Shown here in pieces: positions 6,440-15,112 of a stretch of DNA of 36,966 bases. Below the pieces are notes generated by a model. That model was not told the origin of the DNA, did not search any database, and saw only the letters and a list, made by a program, of their open reading frames with translations. Each line of letters begins with the position of its first letter. Position 1 is the first letter of the stretch. The DNA is from Flavobacteriaceae bacterium (GTDB lineage: Bacteria > Bacteroidota > Bacteroidia > Flavobacteriales > Flavobacteriaceae). The position numbers and the translations under genes were made by a program. Location of the stretch: the NCBI GenBank assembly GCA_947448525.1, contig CANFNV010000016.1, positions 1 through 36,966 on the forward strand, in the 5' to 3' direction.

Positions 6440-6883
6440 ATGTGGTTACAATTATTCGTATTTTTTCTTACGTTTTGCATTATGGAATTTATGGCATGGT
6501 TCACGCATAAATATATTATGCATGGATTTTTGTGGGTTTTACATGCCGATCATCACAAAAAAGATCATGATTCTTGGTTTGAACGTAATGACGCTTTTTT
6601 TATTTTCTATGCGGTGGTAAGTATTGGTTGTTTTCTACTTTGGCAAAAAGGGATTCTGGAACTTGGAATTTCAATTGGATTAGGAATTTTTGCTTATGGT
6701 TTATCTTATTTTTTGGTGCATGATATATTTATACATCAGCGTTTTAAATTGTTTAGAAATGCCGACAATGTTTATGCCAAAGGGGTTAGAAGAGCCCACA
6801 AAATGCACCATAAACACATTGGAAAAGGTGATGGAGAGTGTTTTGGAATGCTATTTGTTCCTTTTAAATATTTCAAAAAATAA
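6440..6883 (+). CDS. crtZ: Beta-carotene hydroxylase (CrtZ)
   Basis: 147 residues, a small integral-membrane di-iron hydroxylase. All four histidine clusters are present: H23xxxxH28, H35xxHH (35-39), H94xxxxH99 and H120xxHH (120-124). Hydrophobic segments lie at about 1-20 and 52-95. It adds hydroxyls at C-3/C-3' of beta-ionone rings, giving zeaxanthin from beta-carotene. It starts 3 nt after the crtB stop and is followed by a clear terminator. The lycopene cyclase needed to make its substrate is not in this window. Confidence 0.93.
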   Translation: MWLQLFVFFLTFCIMEFMAWFTHKYIMHGFLWVLHADHHKKDHDSWFERNDAFFIFYAVVSIGCFLLWQKGILELGISIGLGIFAYGLSYFLVHDIFIHQRFKLFRNADNVYAKGVRRAHKMHHKHIGKGDGECFGMLFVPFKYFKK

Positions 6884-6952
6884 AAAAAATAGATTTCCGA
6901 AGATTTTTTTAAAGATTCACAACATATTTCAGACATTTTTGCCCAATTACCA

Positions 6953-6988
6953 TAAAAAAAAACTTCTGTTGCAACAGAAGTTTTTTTT
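6953..6988. terminator. Bidirectional terminator between crtZ and the ASPIC gene
   Basis: AACTTCTGTT pairs with AACAGAAGTT around a GC centre, with an A-run before and an eight-T run after. It serves the crt operon on the plus strand and the convergent minus-strand gene ending at 7005. Confidence 0.85.
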
Positions 6989-7004
6989 CTTTTATAAAGG
7001 AACC

Positions 7005-9035
7005 TTAGTCTTTTATAAATTTTTGGGAGTAATCTTTGTCGTTTTCATCTCTCAACATTATGATATAAGTTCCTTTACTTAATAATTCTGTATTTAGGGT
7101 TGGGGATATTAATTTCGTTTCGGATAATAATTTTCCATTTAAGTCATAAACCTGAGCTAATTTCATACTTATACTATTAGTTGTTTTAATGTTAAGTACG
7201 TTTTTAGCAGGAATTGGATACAAACTAAAAGCGGTATTGTTAAAGCTTTCTGAAGCCAATGTAGAACCTTCTACTACAATTGACGCATCGTTTATTGTTG
7301 GGTTTAAAATAGTATCTACTAAACCAGATGGCCATCTCACAATAATTTTTGTAACAACAGTAGCCGTTCCAAGTCCAAAATGAGCATTTAATGTACTTTG
7401 CTGGCTAAAACCATTGCCGCTTTTTATTTCTCTTATTTGTTTTCCAAAAGGACCATAGATTTCAACGCGTGCACCGATTCCATTTCGGTTGCTTTGAATT
7501 CCTTGTAGATTTATTTTTATCCAATTGTTTCCGTTAGGGACATTGAAAAAAACTTGATTATTATATTGAACGTCCAAGAAACCATCGTTGTTTAAATCAC
7601 CTATTGCACCTTTACTAAACGATAAATCATAACCTGTAAACGTTAAATCACCATTATTTAGATACAATTCTTTGCTGTTTTGCCACATAAAATCAATTCT
7701 ACCATCATTATTAAAATCAGCCGCTTGTAATTCCCATGAACCTACTTGAGGATTTATGCCGCTTAACGCATAAACATCCGTAAAAGTACCATCACCATTG
7801 TTTCTGTATAATTTGTTAGTATCAGAAATGTTTGAAAGTAGGATGTCCATATCTCCATCATTATCATAGTCTTCAATAGCCGATGACCAAGATTGAGAAC
7901 CATCATTAATACCGGCTGCAGCTCCAGATTCTGTAAAAGTTCCGTCACCATTATTTTTATAGAAAAGATTAATGCGCTGTGGATCGCCAACAGCTGCACC
8001 ACCTCGACATTTTGCAAGATACATATCAATATCGCCATCATTATCTAAATCAGACCATTGTGATTGGTAATTTCCTCCTACTGCAAGTGTTGGCATTAAA
8101 GAAATATCAAATACAAGGTTTCCTGCTCCATCATTTCTATAGGCATGACTCTGAGCAACATCGTGACAAGCCCATAGATCTAAATTACCATCATTATTGA
8201 TATCAACAAAATTGGTTCTTTGTGTAAAAATGTTTTGTGGATAAGAAATTTCAGTGTACCCAGTTCCTGAAGAATTAGCTTGAATCACTGCTAATCTACT
8301 AGAGCTTCCAAAAACCAAATCGTTAAATCCGTTTTTATCAAAATCTCCTGCTGCAATACTCCAACTTGGATTTGCAGTCAAGTTAGGTAAATCATAAACT
8401 GTAGAAGTAAATCCACCTCCAGAAGTATTTTGTGTTAATACAGTCATTTGATTGGTTTGAACAGTAACAATATCATCTAAATAATCACCATTCATATCTG
8501 CTACACTACAAATTGAAGAGCTAGAAGATATTGTTGACGTTGTAAAAGAAATTGGAGGCAAAACAAAAGGAGTTTCAGTTAATTGAAAATCAAAACCTAA
8601 AGGTGCAGAAGCACTCCATCTGTTATCCCATGCTATGTAATAGGTTATTCCAACTAATGCCGTAAAAGATACCACAGATAAATAAGAATTTGTATTAATT
8701 CCATTATTACATGCAATTACACCTGCATCATCATCAGAAGCTAAACAAGATAAACCTGCACAGGTACCCGAATAAATATTAACATAAGTATCTTTACAGA
8801 TATTAATTGCTAAATCAGAGCTTATTGTAACGGTATAATTTTGAGTCGGAGTATACGAATACCAATTAGCTAAGTTGGCACTAGTGGAATAACAAGATGT
8901 TATATCATTAGCTCCATTCAATTCGTTAACGGTGATAGTACCAGCAGTAATAGCTTGAGCAGTAGCACATGAACTTTGTGCAAAGGAAAACTGAAAGCTT
9001 AAGCACAAGAGTAATAGTAACGTAATTTTTTTCAT
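7005..9035 (-). CDS. T9SS-exported VCBS/FG-GAP and ASPIC/UnbV protein
   Basis: 676 residues. A signal peptide (MKKITLLLLLCLSFQFSFAQ) is followed by an N-terminal beta-sandwich-like part (about 20-155). A run of FG-GAP/VCBS repeats with Ca-binding-like loops comes next (DFDKNGFNDL, DINNDGNLDLW, DLDNDGDIDMY, DYDNDGDMDILL, DFNNDGRIDFMW, DLNNDGFLDVQY; about 180-500). Then come an ASPIC/UnbV domain (NNWIKINLQG ... IIVRWPSGLVDTI; about 505-590) and a C-terminal type A T9SS sorting domain (FSLYPIPAKNVLNI to the Lys/Asp end). The protein should be exported and anchored or released by T9SS. The beta-propeller suggests ligand or glycan binding. It lies 28 nt behind a diheme cytochrome gene on the same strand. 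Substrate unknown. Confidence 0.9.
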   Translation of the reverse strand: MKKITLLLLLCLSFQFSFAQSSCATAQAITAGTITVNELNGANDITSCYSTSANLANWYSYTPTQNYTVTISSDLAINICKDTYVNIYSGTCAGLSCLASDDDAGVIACNNGINTNSYLSVVSFTALVGITYYIAWDNRWSASAPLGFDFQLTETPFVLPPISFTTSTISSSSSICSVADMNGDYLDDIVTVQTNQMTVLTQNTSGGGFTSTVYDLPNLTANPSWSIAAGDFDKNGFNDLVFGSSSRLAVIQANSSGTGYTEISYPQNIFTQRTNFVDINNDGNLDLWACHDVAQSHAYRNDGAGNLVFDISLMPTLAVGGNYQSQWSDLDNDGDIDMYLAKCRGGAAVGDPQRINLFYKNNGDGTFTESGAAAGINDGSQSWSSAIEDYDNDGDMDILLSNISDTNKLYRNNGDGTFTDVYALSGINPQVGSWELQAADFNNDGRIDFMWQNSKELYLNNGDLTFTGYDLSFSKGAIGDLNNDGFLDVQYNNQVFFNVPNGNNWIKINLQGIQSNRNGIGARVEIYGPFGKQIREIKSGNGFSQQSTLNAHFGLGTATVVTKIIVRWPSGLVDTILNPTINDASIVVEGSTLASESFNNTAFSLYPIPAKNVLNIKTTNSISMKLAQVYDLNGKLLSETKLISPTLNTELLSKGTYIIMLRDENDKDYSQKFIKD

Positions 9036-9063
9036 AGTTAATTAGTTTAAAGTTAATTATTTT

Positions 9064-10170
9064 TTAGTGGCAGCTTACGGGTAAAGAATTAATCCAATCT
9101 TTTATTAACTGAACACCTTCTTGATGAACTAGTGATCGACCAATAATTGGCATCATTTCAGAAGCTTGTGTTGAACTTATACGATAAATCATTTCAGAAT
9201 GGTCTGCATTACCAGCATTAATAACAAATGGATGATCAGGTATAGTAAATAATGGCGTAAGGCATACTCCAAAAGTATTTAAGTTGGTATTACTAAAATT
9301 AAAACGTTGTGGTGTATAATCACAATGACCCCCATTTCTATGACAATGTGCACAATTAATATCTATGTAAGAACGCGCTCTAAGTTCTAATGACTTGCTA
9401 GTATCTCTCCAATCAATTGTCGAGTGAATAGCTGATAATTCTGGCACATCATTTCCCAAATAACCAACACTTTTCCATTTTGTGATTTGGTTTTCGGCGC
9501 CTGAACTATAATTAAATATTGTGTTTAAATTTTGAGGTTTTGGACCAATTGGAATTGTAATTTCACCTGTTTGATTCAAATTTATTTTATGACATGTAAT
9601 ACATTCCGTTTGAGAAGGGACTCCATAACTTACATTTTTTGTGGTTCCATCATCATCAACCCAAGTTATAGGAATATGAACTCCATTTCCAGTAGATTCT
9701 AGTATCGCATCTGATTGATCTTGATTCCAAACATAAGTATAGGCATTCCAACCTGTTGATTTTCTGATTAACAAACGGGTTTCTACTCTTTTAGTAGTGT
9801 TACTAGGCTGCACATGATCGTAATAAAATGTCTTTATAATTACTGCACCTATTGGGAATTCAAATACATTGTCATCACCATTATAAGTAGCATGAGTTTC
9901 TTTTGGCATCCAAATAAAACGTTTTTTATGAGCATAATCAGAAAATAATGAACTAGCTGGCTCGTATGGTAATACGTCTAATGAGGGACTTAAATCTTTA
10001 ATGTCTCCTTCAAAAAAATGATAGTCGGATAATTTGGCGTAAGGAACACTTGCTAAATTTATTGAAACAGGCGAAACGGCTATATATTCTTCATTATTTG
10101 ATTTAGAACACGAAAATATAATAGTGGTTATAGAAATTACAATAAGTACAAATGCGTAATATTTTTTCAT
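9064..10170 (-). CDS. SO2930-family diheme c-type cytochrome lipoprotein
   Basis: 368 residues. A lipoprotein signal ends in IIFSC (C21). An acidic stretch close after it (NNEE at 25-28) could mark surface export in Flavobacteria. Two heme-binding CxxCH motifs are visible, CITCH (190-194) and CAHCH (273-277), with further Met/His in the C-terminal half (HSEMIYRISS, MMPIIG) as possible axial ligands. Length and layout fit the SO2930 diheme family. The electron partner is unknown. It is upstream of, and probably co-transcribed with, the ASPIC protein gene. A minus-strand promoter box lies 20 nt before the ATG. Confidence 0.85.
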   Translation of the reverse strand: MKKYYAFVLIVISITTIIFSCSKSNNEEYIAVSPVSINLASVPYAKLSDYHFFEGDIKDLSPSLDVLPYEPASSLFSDYAHKKRFIWMPKETHATYNGDDNVFEFPIGAVIIKTFYYDHVQPSNTTKRVETRLLIRKSTGWNAYTYVWNQDQSDAILESTGNGVHIPITWVDDDGTTKNVSYGVPSQTECITCHKINLNQTGEITIPIGPKPQNLNTIFNYSSGAENQITKWKSVGYLGNDVPELSAIHSTIDWRDTSKSLELRARSYIDINCAHCHRNGGHCDYTPQRFNFSNTNLNTFGVCLTPLFTIPDHPFVINAGNADHSEMIYRISSTQASEMMPIIGRSLVHQEGVQLIKDWINSLPVSCH

Positions 10171-10190
10171 TTATGTGATTTATTCAAAAT

Positions 10191-10198
10191 CAAATATA
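10191..10198 (-). promoter_or_regulatory. -7 box for the cytochrome/ASPIC operon
   Basis: Minus-strand TATATTTG fits TAnnTTTG and leaves a leader of about 14 nt before the ATG at 10170. No -33 TTG at 19 nt was found. Confidence 0.45.
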
Positions 10199-10280
10199 AC
10201 AAAAAAAACACAACTTACTATTATTTACTGAATTAACTTATAAAATTGTATATCAAAAATAGTATTTCTTAATAAAATTG

Positions 10281-10826
10281 CTAAAATGATTCTAATTTTA
10301 CGTTGTAGTTTTTTAGTTTGTCCAAAGCTTGTTTAGATTTATAATCAAATACTTCTTCATGATGATTTTGAGCTTTTTTTTGCTCAATTTGTTGCAAACA
10401 ATTGTAAAAACGTCTTACTTCTTCAAAATTTTCAAGAATTAATCCAGGAACTTGAGTGTTATTACCATTTACATCTTTGGCTACCATAGTAAAATAGGAA
10501 GAATTACAATGCTTTACTTTACCAGTTTGAATATTTTCGGCCTCCACACGAATCCCAACAATCATGGAGCTTTTTCCAACATAATTGACACTAGCTTTCA
10601 AGGTTACTAATTCACCAACATCAATTGGAGCTAAGAAATTTACTGTATCAACCGAAGCGGTAACGCAATAATTTCCAGAATATTTAGAAGCGCTAGCAAA
10701 TGCAATTTGATCTAATAATGATAGTAGATAACCGCCATGAATTTTACCGCTAAAATTAGTATGCGAAGGCAACATCAATTGTGAAATAGTTACTCGTGAT
10801 GCTTTGACAGTTTTAAAATTACTCAT
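10281..10826 (-). CDS. Hotdog-fold acyl-CoA thioesterase
   Basis: 181 residues. The hotdog domain spans about 10-130. It carries the YciA/BACH-type active-site region HTNFSGKIHGGYLLSLLDQ (22-40), with N24 and D39 as candidate catalytic residues, then YCVTASVDTVNFLAPIDVGE. The C-terminal tail (about 130-181) is charged and possibly helical. The family hydrolyses acyl-CoA to fatty acid and CoA in the cytoplasm. Chain-length preference cannot be read. It is divergent from the pseudouridine synthase gene with 109 nt between the start codons. Confidence 0.85.
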   Translation of the reverse strand: MSNFKTVKASRVTISQLMLPSHTNFSGKIHGGYLLSLLDQIAFASASKYSGNYCVTASVDTVNFLAPIDVGELVTLKASVNYVGKSSMIVGIRVEAENIQTGKVKHCNSSYFTMVAKDVNGNNTQVPGLILENFEEVRRFYNCLQQIEQKKAQNHHEEVFDYKSKQALDKLKNYNVKLESF

Positions 10827-10912
10827 CTTTTTCTGCTCTTTCGGTCGTATATGAATATTATAAGAATGTAAATGTACTAAAAAATGTAGTAGTTGTATCT
10901 GAGATTAAATAG

Positions 10913-10920
10913 TATTTTTG
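10913..10920 (+). promoter_or_regulatory. -7 box for the pseudouridine synthase gene
   Basis: TATTTTTG fits TAnnTTTG and ends 15 nt before the ATG at 10936. It overlaps an in-frame TTG at 10918, which therefore cannot be the start codon if this promoter is used. Confidence 0.5.
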
Positions 10921-10935
10921 TTGCAAATTAAAACC

Positions 10936-11508
10936 ATGTCCAGTAACCATCATTTCCTAATATATAAACCCTACGGCTATTTGAGTCAGTTTGTTTATAA
11001 GCTCAAACGTCCTAAAAAGTTACTGGGAGAATTATATGATTTCCCTGAAGGAACTATGGCAATTGGCAGATTAGACGAAGATTCGGAAGGTTTGCTTTTA
11101 TTGACTACAGACGGTATGATGAGCGAAATTGTGCGCAGTAAAAAAGTAGAAAAAGAATATTTCGTTCAGGTAGATGGTTTGATAAATCAAGATGCCATTG
11201 AACAACTCAAAGAAGGCGTTTTAATTGGCTTTAATGGTAAAAAATATTTGACTAAAAAATGCCAAGCTCAAATTATTAATGAAGTTCCGAATTTTCCAGA
11301 CCGCGCAAAAAAAATCCGAGATGAACGTCACGGACCAACATCCTGGTTATCAATCACTATCAACGAAGGGAAGTTCCGTCAAGTTCGAAAAATGACTTCC
11401 GCAGTTGGTTTTCCAACGTTGCGATTGGTCCGTGTTCGAGTTGGAAATATATACTTAAATAATCTAAATGCAGGAGAAGTAAAAGAAATAATGAATTTTG
11501 AATTTTGA
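10936..11508 (+). CDS. rluE: rRNA pseudouridine synthase, RluE/RsuA type
   Basis: 190 residues from the ATG at 10936. Upstream, TTG 10918 sits in the promoter box. The RsuA-type catalytic domain shows KPYGYLSQF (11-19), the catalytic Asp motif GRLDEDSEGLLLLT (44-57, D47), and EGKFRQVRKMTSAVGFPTLRL. It has no N-terminal S4 domain, which fits RluE (23S rRNA position 2457) better than RsuA or RluB. Gene symbol is by length and motif only. TrmL follows 53 nt downstream, so both could belong to one RNA-modification unit. Confidence 0.85.
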   Translation: MSSNHHFLIYKPYGYLSQFVYKLKRPKKLLGELYDFPEGTMAIGRLDEDSEGLLLLTTDGMMSEIVRSKKVEKEYFVQVDGLINQDAIEQLKEGVLIGFNGKKYLTKKCQAQIINEVPNFPDRAKKIRDERHGPTSWLSITINEGKFRQVRKMTSAVGFPTLRLVRVRVGNIYLNNLNAGEVKEIMNFEF

Positions 11509-11561
11509 GTTATCCATTTTCTATTTTTAAATCAAATATTAAACAAATCACTAAATAAACC

Positions 11562-12023
11562 ATGTTGAATATAGTTTTAGTAGAACCCGAAATCCCAAAT
11601 AATACCGGAAACATAGGTCGTTTATGTGTAGGCACCGAAAGTCGTTTGCACTTAATTCATCCGTTTGGATTCGTAATTAATGATGCCAATTTAAAACGTT
11701 CTGGTTTGGATTATTGGGTGCATTTAGAAGTGACGGAATATCAAAATGTAGCCGATTGGACGGCTCACATTAAAGATAAATCAAGGGTTTTCTTGATGAG
11801 TTCACATGCTGAAAAATCCATCTATGAAGCCGAGTTTCAAGATGAAGATTGGTTGGTTTTTGGTAAAGAAAGCGTGGGATTGTCTCAAGAAGTTTTGGCG
11901 CAATTCGAAAATCATTTAACGATTCCGATGTCGAATTTAATTAGGAGTTTTAATATTGCTAATTCGGTTGCTTTTGTAGTTGGTGAAGCAAAAAGGCAGA
12001 TAAGAATAGCGATTGGAGAATAA
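11562..12023 (+). CDS. trmL: tRNA (cytidine/uridine-34 2'-O)-methyltransferase TrmL
   Basis: 153 residues, a minimal SPOUT methyltransferase of usual TrmL length. Motif NNTGNIGRLC (13-22) lies near the N-terminus. The knot region has FGKESVGLSQEVL and the C-terminal motif IPMSNLIRSFNIANSVAF. It methylates the wobble ribose of tRNA-Leu isoacceptors in the family's studied members. It lies downstream of rluE and converges on the B12 ABC transporter genes. Confidence 0.9.
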   Translation: MLNIVLVEPEIPNNTGNIGRLCVGTESRLHLIHPFGFVINDANLKRSGLDYWVHLEVTEYQNVADWTAHIKDKSRVFLMSSHAEKSIYEAEFQDEDWLVFGKESVGLSQEVLAQFENHLTIPMSNLIRSFNIANSVAFVVGEAKRQIRIAIGE

Positions 12024-12059
12024 CGATTTTTGATTATATAGATCCTAAAGGATCATAAA
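12024..12059. terminator. Hairpin between trmL and btuD
   Basis: CGATTT pairs with AAATCG, enclosing an inner GATCC-TAAA-GGATC hairpin. It straddles the 21-nt gap between the convergent trmL and ABC ATPase stop codons. T-runs are short, so it is a weak terminator candidate for both strands. Confidence 0.45.
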
Positions 12060-12827
12060 TCGGCCTTTTTCACTATCAAATTTGATGTTTTCATCTTTAA
12101 ATAGTGAATCGAAAACTCCTTTTGAAATCAAATTACAAGGTTGATCTTGAACAGCTTTATTTTCTGTCATTACAATCATTTCGTCCGAAAGTTGGATGGC
12201 TAAATCAATATCGTGTGTAGAAAATAATATGCACTTATTGGTTTCTTGAGATAGTTTTTTTAATAATTTGAAAACCGAAACTTTGTGTAATAAATCTAAA
12301 TGCGTTGTAGGTTCATCAAGAATTATGAGCGGTGTGTCTTGAGCCAATGCTCTTGCGATTAGTACTTTTTGCAATTGACCATCACTAATTTCATAATGTT
12401 TGTTATTCGTTAAAGATTCAATCTGTGTAAGTTTTATGGCTTGGTTTACATTTTCTAAATCTGTTTCGGATAATTTCCCTAGCCAATTGGTATAAGGTTG
12501 TCTTCCTAATGCAATTAATTCAAAAACCGTTAAATTGCTTGGCGGCAATTTTTCGGTTAAAACCAAACTTAAATTTTGTGCTAAAGCCAAAGGATCATAG
12601 CTTTGGACATTTTTATTATTTAATAAAACACTACCCGAAATAGGGTTTTGAATGCCACAAAGTGTTCGTAATAAAGTTGATTTTCCAATGCCATTTGCGC
12701 CAATCAAACTAATTAATTTCCCGGATTGTAAATTCAAATTTAGGTTAGAGGCAATGACAACATTACCCTTTTTGGCGGTATAGCCAATGGATAAATTTGA
12801 AACGGAAAGAATGTTGATGTTACTCAT
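12045..12827 (-). CDS. btuD: B12 (or iron-chelate) ABC transporter ATPase
   Basis: 260 residues, FecE/BtuD family. Walker A is GANGIGKST (43-51). The signature loop is degenerate, ISDGQ (147-151) rather than LSGGQ. Walker B is LIILDE (167-172) and the switch histidine is H205 in FSTHDID. It powers transport through the permease encoded just upstream. The order on the minus strand is substrate-binding protein, permease, ATPase. The B12 assignment comes from the divergent riboswitch and receptor; the protein alone could equally serve heme or siderophores. Confidence 0.82.
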   Translation of the reverse strand: MSNINILSVSNLSIGYTAKKGNVVIASNLNLNLQSGKLISLIGANGIGKSTLLRTLCGIQNPISGSVLLNNKNVQSYDPLALAQNLSLVLTEKLPPSNLTVFELIALGRQPYTNWLGKLSETDLENVNQAIKLTQIESLTNNKHYEISDGQLQKVLIARALAQDTPLIILDEPTTHLDLLHKVSVFKLLKKLSQETNKCILFSTHDIDLAIQLSDEMIVMTENKAVQDQPCNLISKGVFDSLFKDENIKFDSEKGRFMIL

Positions 12828-12853
12828 ATCGTTTTTTTCTATTTACTTGAAAT

Positions 12854-13882
12854 CTAAATTAAATTTTTCTTTCGAATTAATAACCAAACAACAATTGGAG
12901 CACCTATTATAGAAGTTATGGCATTAATTGGTAACGTAAAATCCAATCCCGGCAATTGCGAAATAGTATCGCAAAAAAGCATCAAAATTCCACCAATTAC
13001 TATCGTACTCCAAAATAATATTTTATGATTACTGGTTTGAAAAAGCAATTTTGATAAATGAGGAACAGCTAAACCCACAAATGCAATTGGACCTATAAAT
13101 GCAGTAATGCTACCAGCTAAAATACTTGTCGCAAACACTATTGTGTATCTGGATTTTTTAAGGTTCAAACCCATACTTTTAGCGTAATTTTCTCCAAGTA
13201 ATAAAGCGTCTAATGATTTGATTGAAAATAAACTTAATGCTAACCCAATTAATATAGTTGTTGTAAGAATCAGAAGGTTTTGCCATGATAAATTACCTAA
13301 ACTTCCCATACTCCAAAAAGTGAATCTTTGTAATTGGTCGGCCGAACTGAAATAAGTTAAAACCGAAACTATAGCACCTGTAAAACTGCTGAACATCAAT
13401 CCGACAATTAAAAGGGTTGCTGTGTCTCGAATTCGTTGGGAAACTAACAAAACCAATAGCATTACCAGAAAACTTCCTAAACAAGATGCTAAAATAATCC
13501 CATAAGAAGACAGTATTATTTCAGACAAAAAAGCAGGCAATACACCAGAACCTAATATCACAAAGGCAACGCCTAAACTCGAACCTGAACTCAACCCCAG
13601 TACATAGGGACCTGCCAAAGGATTCCGAAATAAGGTTTGCATTAATAAACCCGCTGTGGACAATCCTACTCCTACTAAAATAGCGGTTATTGCTTTGGGT
13701 AATCTAAAATTAAAAATAATATACTCCCAAGTGTCTTTACTTGCAGTAGAACCCAATAAACTTTTAATGACTTCTCTAAAAGGAATAGCAACTTGTCCTA
13801 AACTAATGTTTAATACCAATGTCAATACTAAAATCAGGGACAAAATTGTGAAAAGAATAGTATTTCGTTTGTAAGTTTTCAA
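12854..13882 (-). CDS. btuC: FecCD/BtuC-type ABC permease
   Basis: 342 residues with about ten hydrophobic helices. Family marks include RLPKAITAILVGVGLSTAGL and FRNPLAGPYVLGLSSGSSLG, with IAFVGLAVPHLSK toward the C-terminus. The start is TTG at 13882, one base after the stop of the binding-protein gene, and the next in-frame Met is about 80 residues in. TTG is therefore real, and translation is probably coupled. It imports the vitamin across the inner membrane; B12 specificity is by context. Confidence 0.85.
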   Translation of the reverse strand: MKTYKRNTILFTILSLILVLTLVLNISLGQVAIPFREVIKSLLGSTASKDTWEYIIFNFRLPKAITAILVGVGLSTAGLLMQTLFRNPLAGPYVLGLSSGSSLGVAFVILGSGVLPAFLSEIILSSYGIILASCLGSFLVMLLVLLVSQRIRDTATLLIVGLMFSSFTGAIVSVLTYFSSADQLQRFTFWSMGSLGNLSWQNLLILTTTILIGLALSLFSIKSLDALLLGENYAKSMGLNLKKSRYTIVFATSILAGSITAFIGPIAFVGLAVPHLSKLLFQTSNHKILFWSTIVIGGILMLFCDTISQLPGLDFTLPINAITSIIGAPIVVWLLIRKKNLI

Positions 13883-13883
13883 T

Positions 13884-15020
13884 TTATTTTAATTTTTCAA
13901 AGAAGTACGGTTGGTATCCATGCAACAACTCTGGATGCAAAATTTTAACAATATCTTTCAATACAATGTCGGGTCTATTTGGTCCTAACTCATAATACAA
14001 AACACCACCTGTTTTTCCTTTTCTTCCTGCAAACGAATATACCTTTTTATTTTGAAATGATTTAAATTGTTCATAATGCGAATTGGCATTCAGCATTTCG
14101 TGTAAGGAAACAAATTGACCTGATGTAATCCAGAAATCGGCATTTATTGCTTTATCTAAAACGGTTTCAAACGAAAGAGCAAGACTACCCGTTCCTTTTG
14201 TTCCATCCCACAAGTAATTCCCATTAGCTTGTTTTAATAATTGGCAGCCCCAACTCGTTCCTTGGGGTAAATACCATTTGTCTTCAAATTGGTCTCCTGC
14301 TAAAATAGTTGGATGGGAGGTGGCATATTTGGCAATTTCTACAGTTGTTAAATAGTCCTTTTCGATTTTAGAAAAGATTTTATTGGCTAGTTTTTGCTTC
14401 CCATAAAGTGCACCGAAAAACTTAATCCATTCTGCTTTTCCTAATGGGGTTTGTTCGTTCCAATCGCCATTCAATAAGACTTTTAATCCATTTTTTTGAA
14501 CATTATCTAATGTTAAATTGTGATTATCCAAGCCATAACCAATGATAACTTCGGGTTGTAAATCGATTAAAACTTCAGTGTTTAAAGATTGATTGGTTCC
14601 CAATTCTTTTACTTTTTTAGCATCAATTAAAGCACGAACTTTTTCGGAAGATATGTAATTTAGGTTTGGAAAACCTACCAAAGTTTTTTCAACACCTAAC
14701 ATTTCTAACGATGGAATATGGGTGGTTGAAGTGACTACAATTGTTTTTATTGGGATGTTTATCGTGGGAAACTGTTTTAAGCTATCGGGAACGATTCCGT
14801 TTTTTTCTTTAAGAATATAGGCATATGTTTTATCCGATTTTGGCCAAGGATTGGAAACTTTTACAATTGAATAACCATCGTGATTAATTATTGAAAATCC
14901 TTTGGCATATTTTACTTCGTTTTTAGAAACCTTTACTTTTTTTATACTAGTTTCATTTTTGCATTGTGCAAAAGTAAAAACCAATAGAATAAATAATAAA
15001 GATTTCAAAAAATGTGACAT
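13884..15020 (-). CDS. btuF: B12-type ABC transporter substrate-binding lipoprotein
   Basis: 378 residues from the ATG at 15020. An upstream ATG at 15059 would add 13 residues but lies beyond the -7 box at 15037-15044, and the lipoprotein signal MSHFLKSLLFILLVFTFAQC begins at 15020. The lipid-anchor Cys is the last residue of that segment. The body is the two-lobe helical-backbone fold (cluster A-2) of BtuF/FepB, e.g. KTIVVTSTTHIPSLEMLG and IDLQPEVIIGYG. It captures ligand in the periplasm for btuC-btuD. B12 rather than iron-chelate specificity is supported by the adjacent cobalamin riboswitch and receptor, not by residues I can recognise. Confidence 0.82.
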   Translation of the reverse strand: MSHFLKSLLFILLVFTFAQCKNETSIKKVKVSKNEVKYAKGFSIINHDGYSIVKVSNPWPKSDKTYAYILKEKNGIVPDSLKQFPTINIPIKTIVVTSTTHIPSLEMLGVEKTLVGFPNLNYISSEKVRALIDAKKVKELGTNQSLNTEVLIDLQPEVIIGYGLDNHNLTLDNVQKNGLKVLLNGDWNEQTPLGKAEWIKFFGALYGKQKLANKIFSKIEKDYLTTVEIAKYATSHPTILAGDQFEDKWYLPQGTSWGCQLLKQANGNYLWDGTKGTGSLALSFETVLDKAINADFWITSGQFVSLHEMLNANSHYEQFKSFQNKKVYSFAGRKGKTGGVLYYELGPNRPDIVLKDIVKILHPELLHGYQPYFFEKLK

Positions 15021-15036
15021 AGAACTATTTTTTTTG

Positions 15037-15044
15037 CAAAAGTA
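15037..15044 (-). promoter_or_regulatory. -7 box for the btuFCD operon
   Basis: Minus-strand TACTTTTG fits TAnnTTTG, 16 nt before the ATG at 15020. The implied leader is too short for a riboswitch, so btuFCD seems not to be under the cobalamin element. Confidence 0.5.
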
Positions 15045-15112
15045 GAATAATGTTTCCATAAATGAGTTAACGAATCATAAATTCAACTACATTTACTCCC
15101 GTATTTCGGTTG

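Noticed and set aside
6690..7082. Plus-strand ORF overlapping the crtZ end and the terminator
   Set aside because: It reads crtZ in a shifted frame and then translates the terminator hairpin, so it is not a gene.
15021..15059. Upstream ATG (15059) for the btuF start
   Set aside because: It adds a non-signal-like METLFYFCKKNSS extension and lies upstream of the -7 box. The start at 15020 gives a normal lipoprotein signal.
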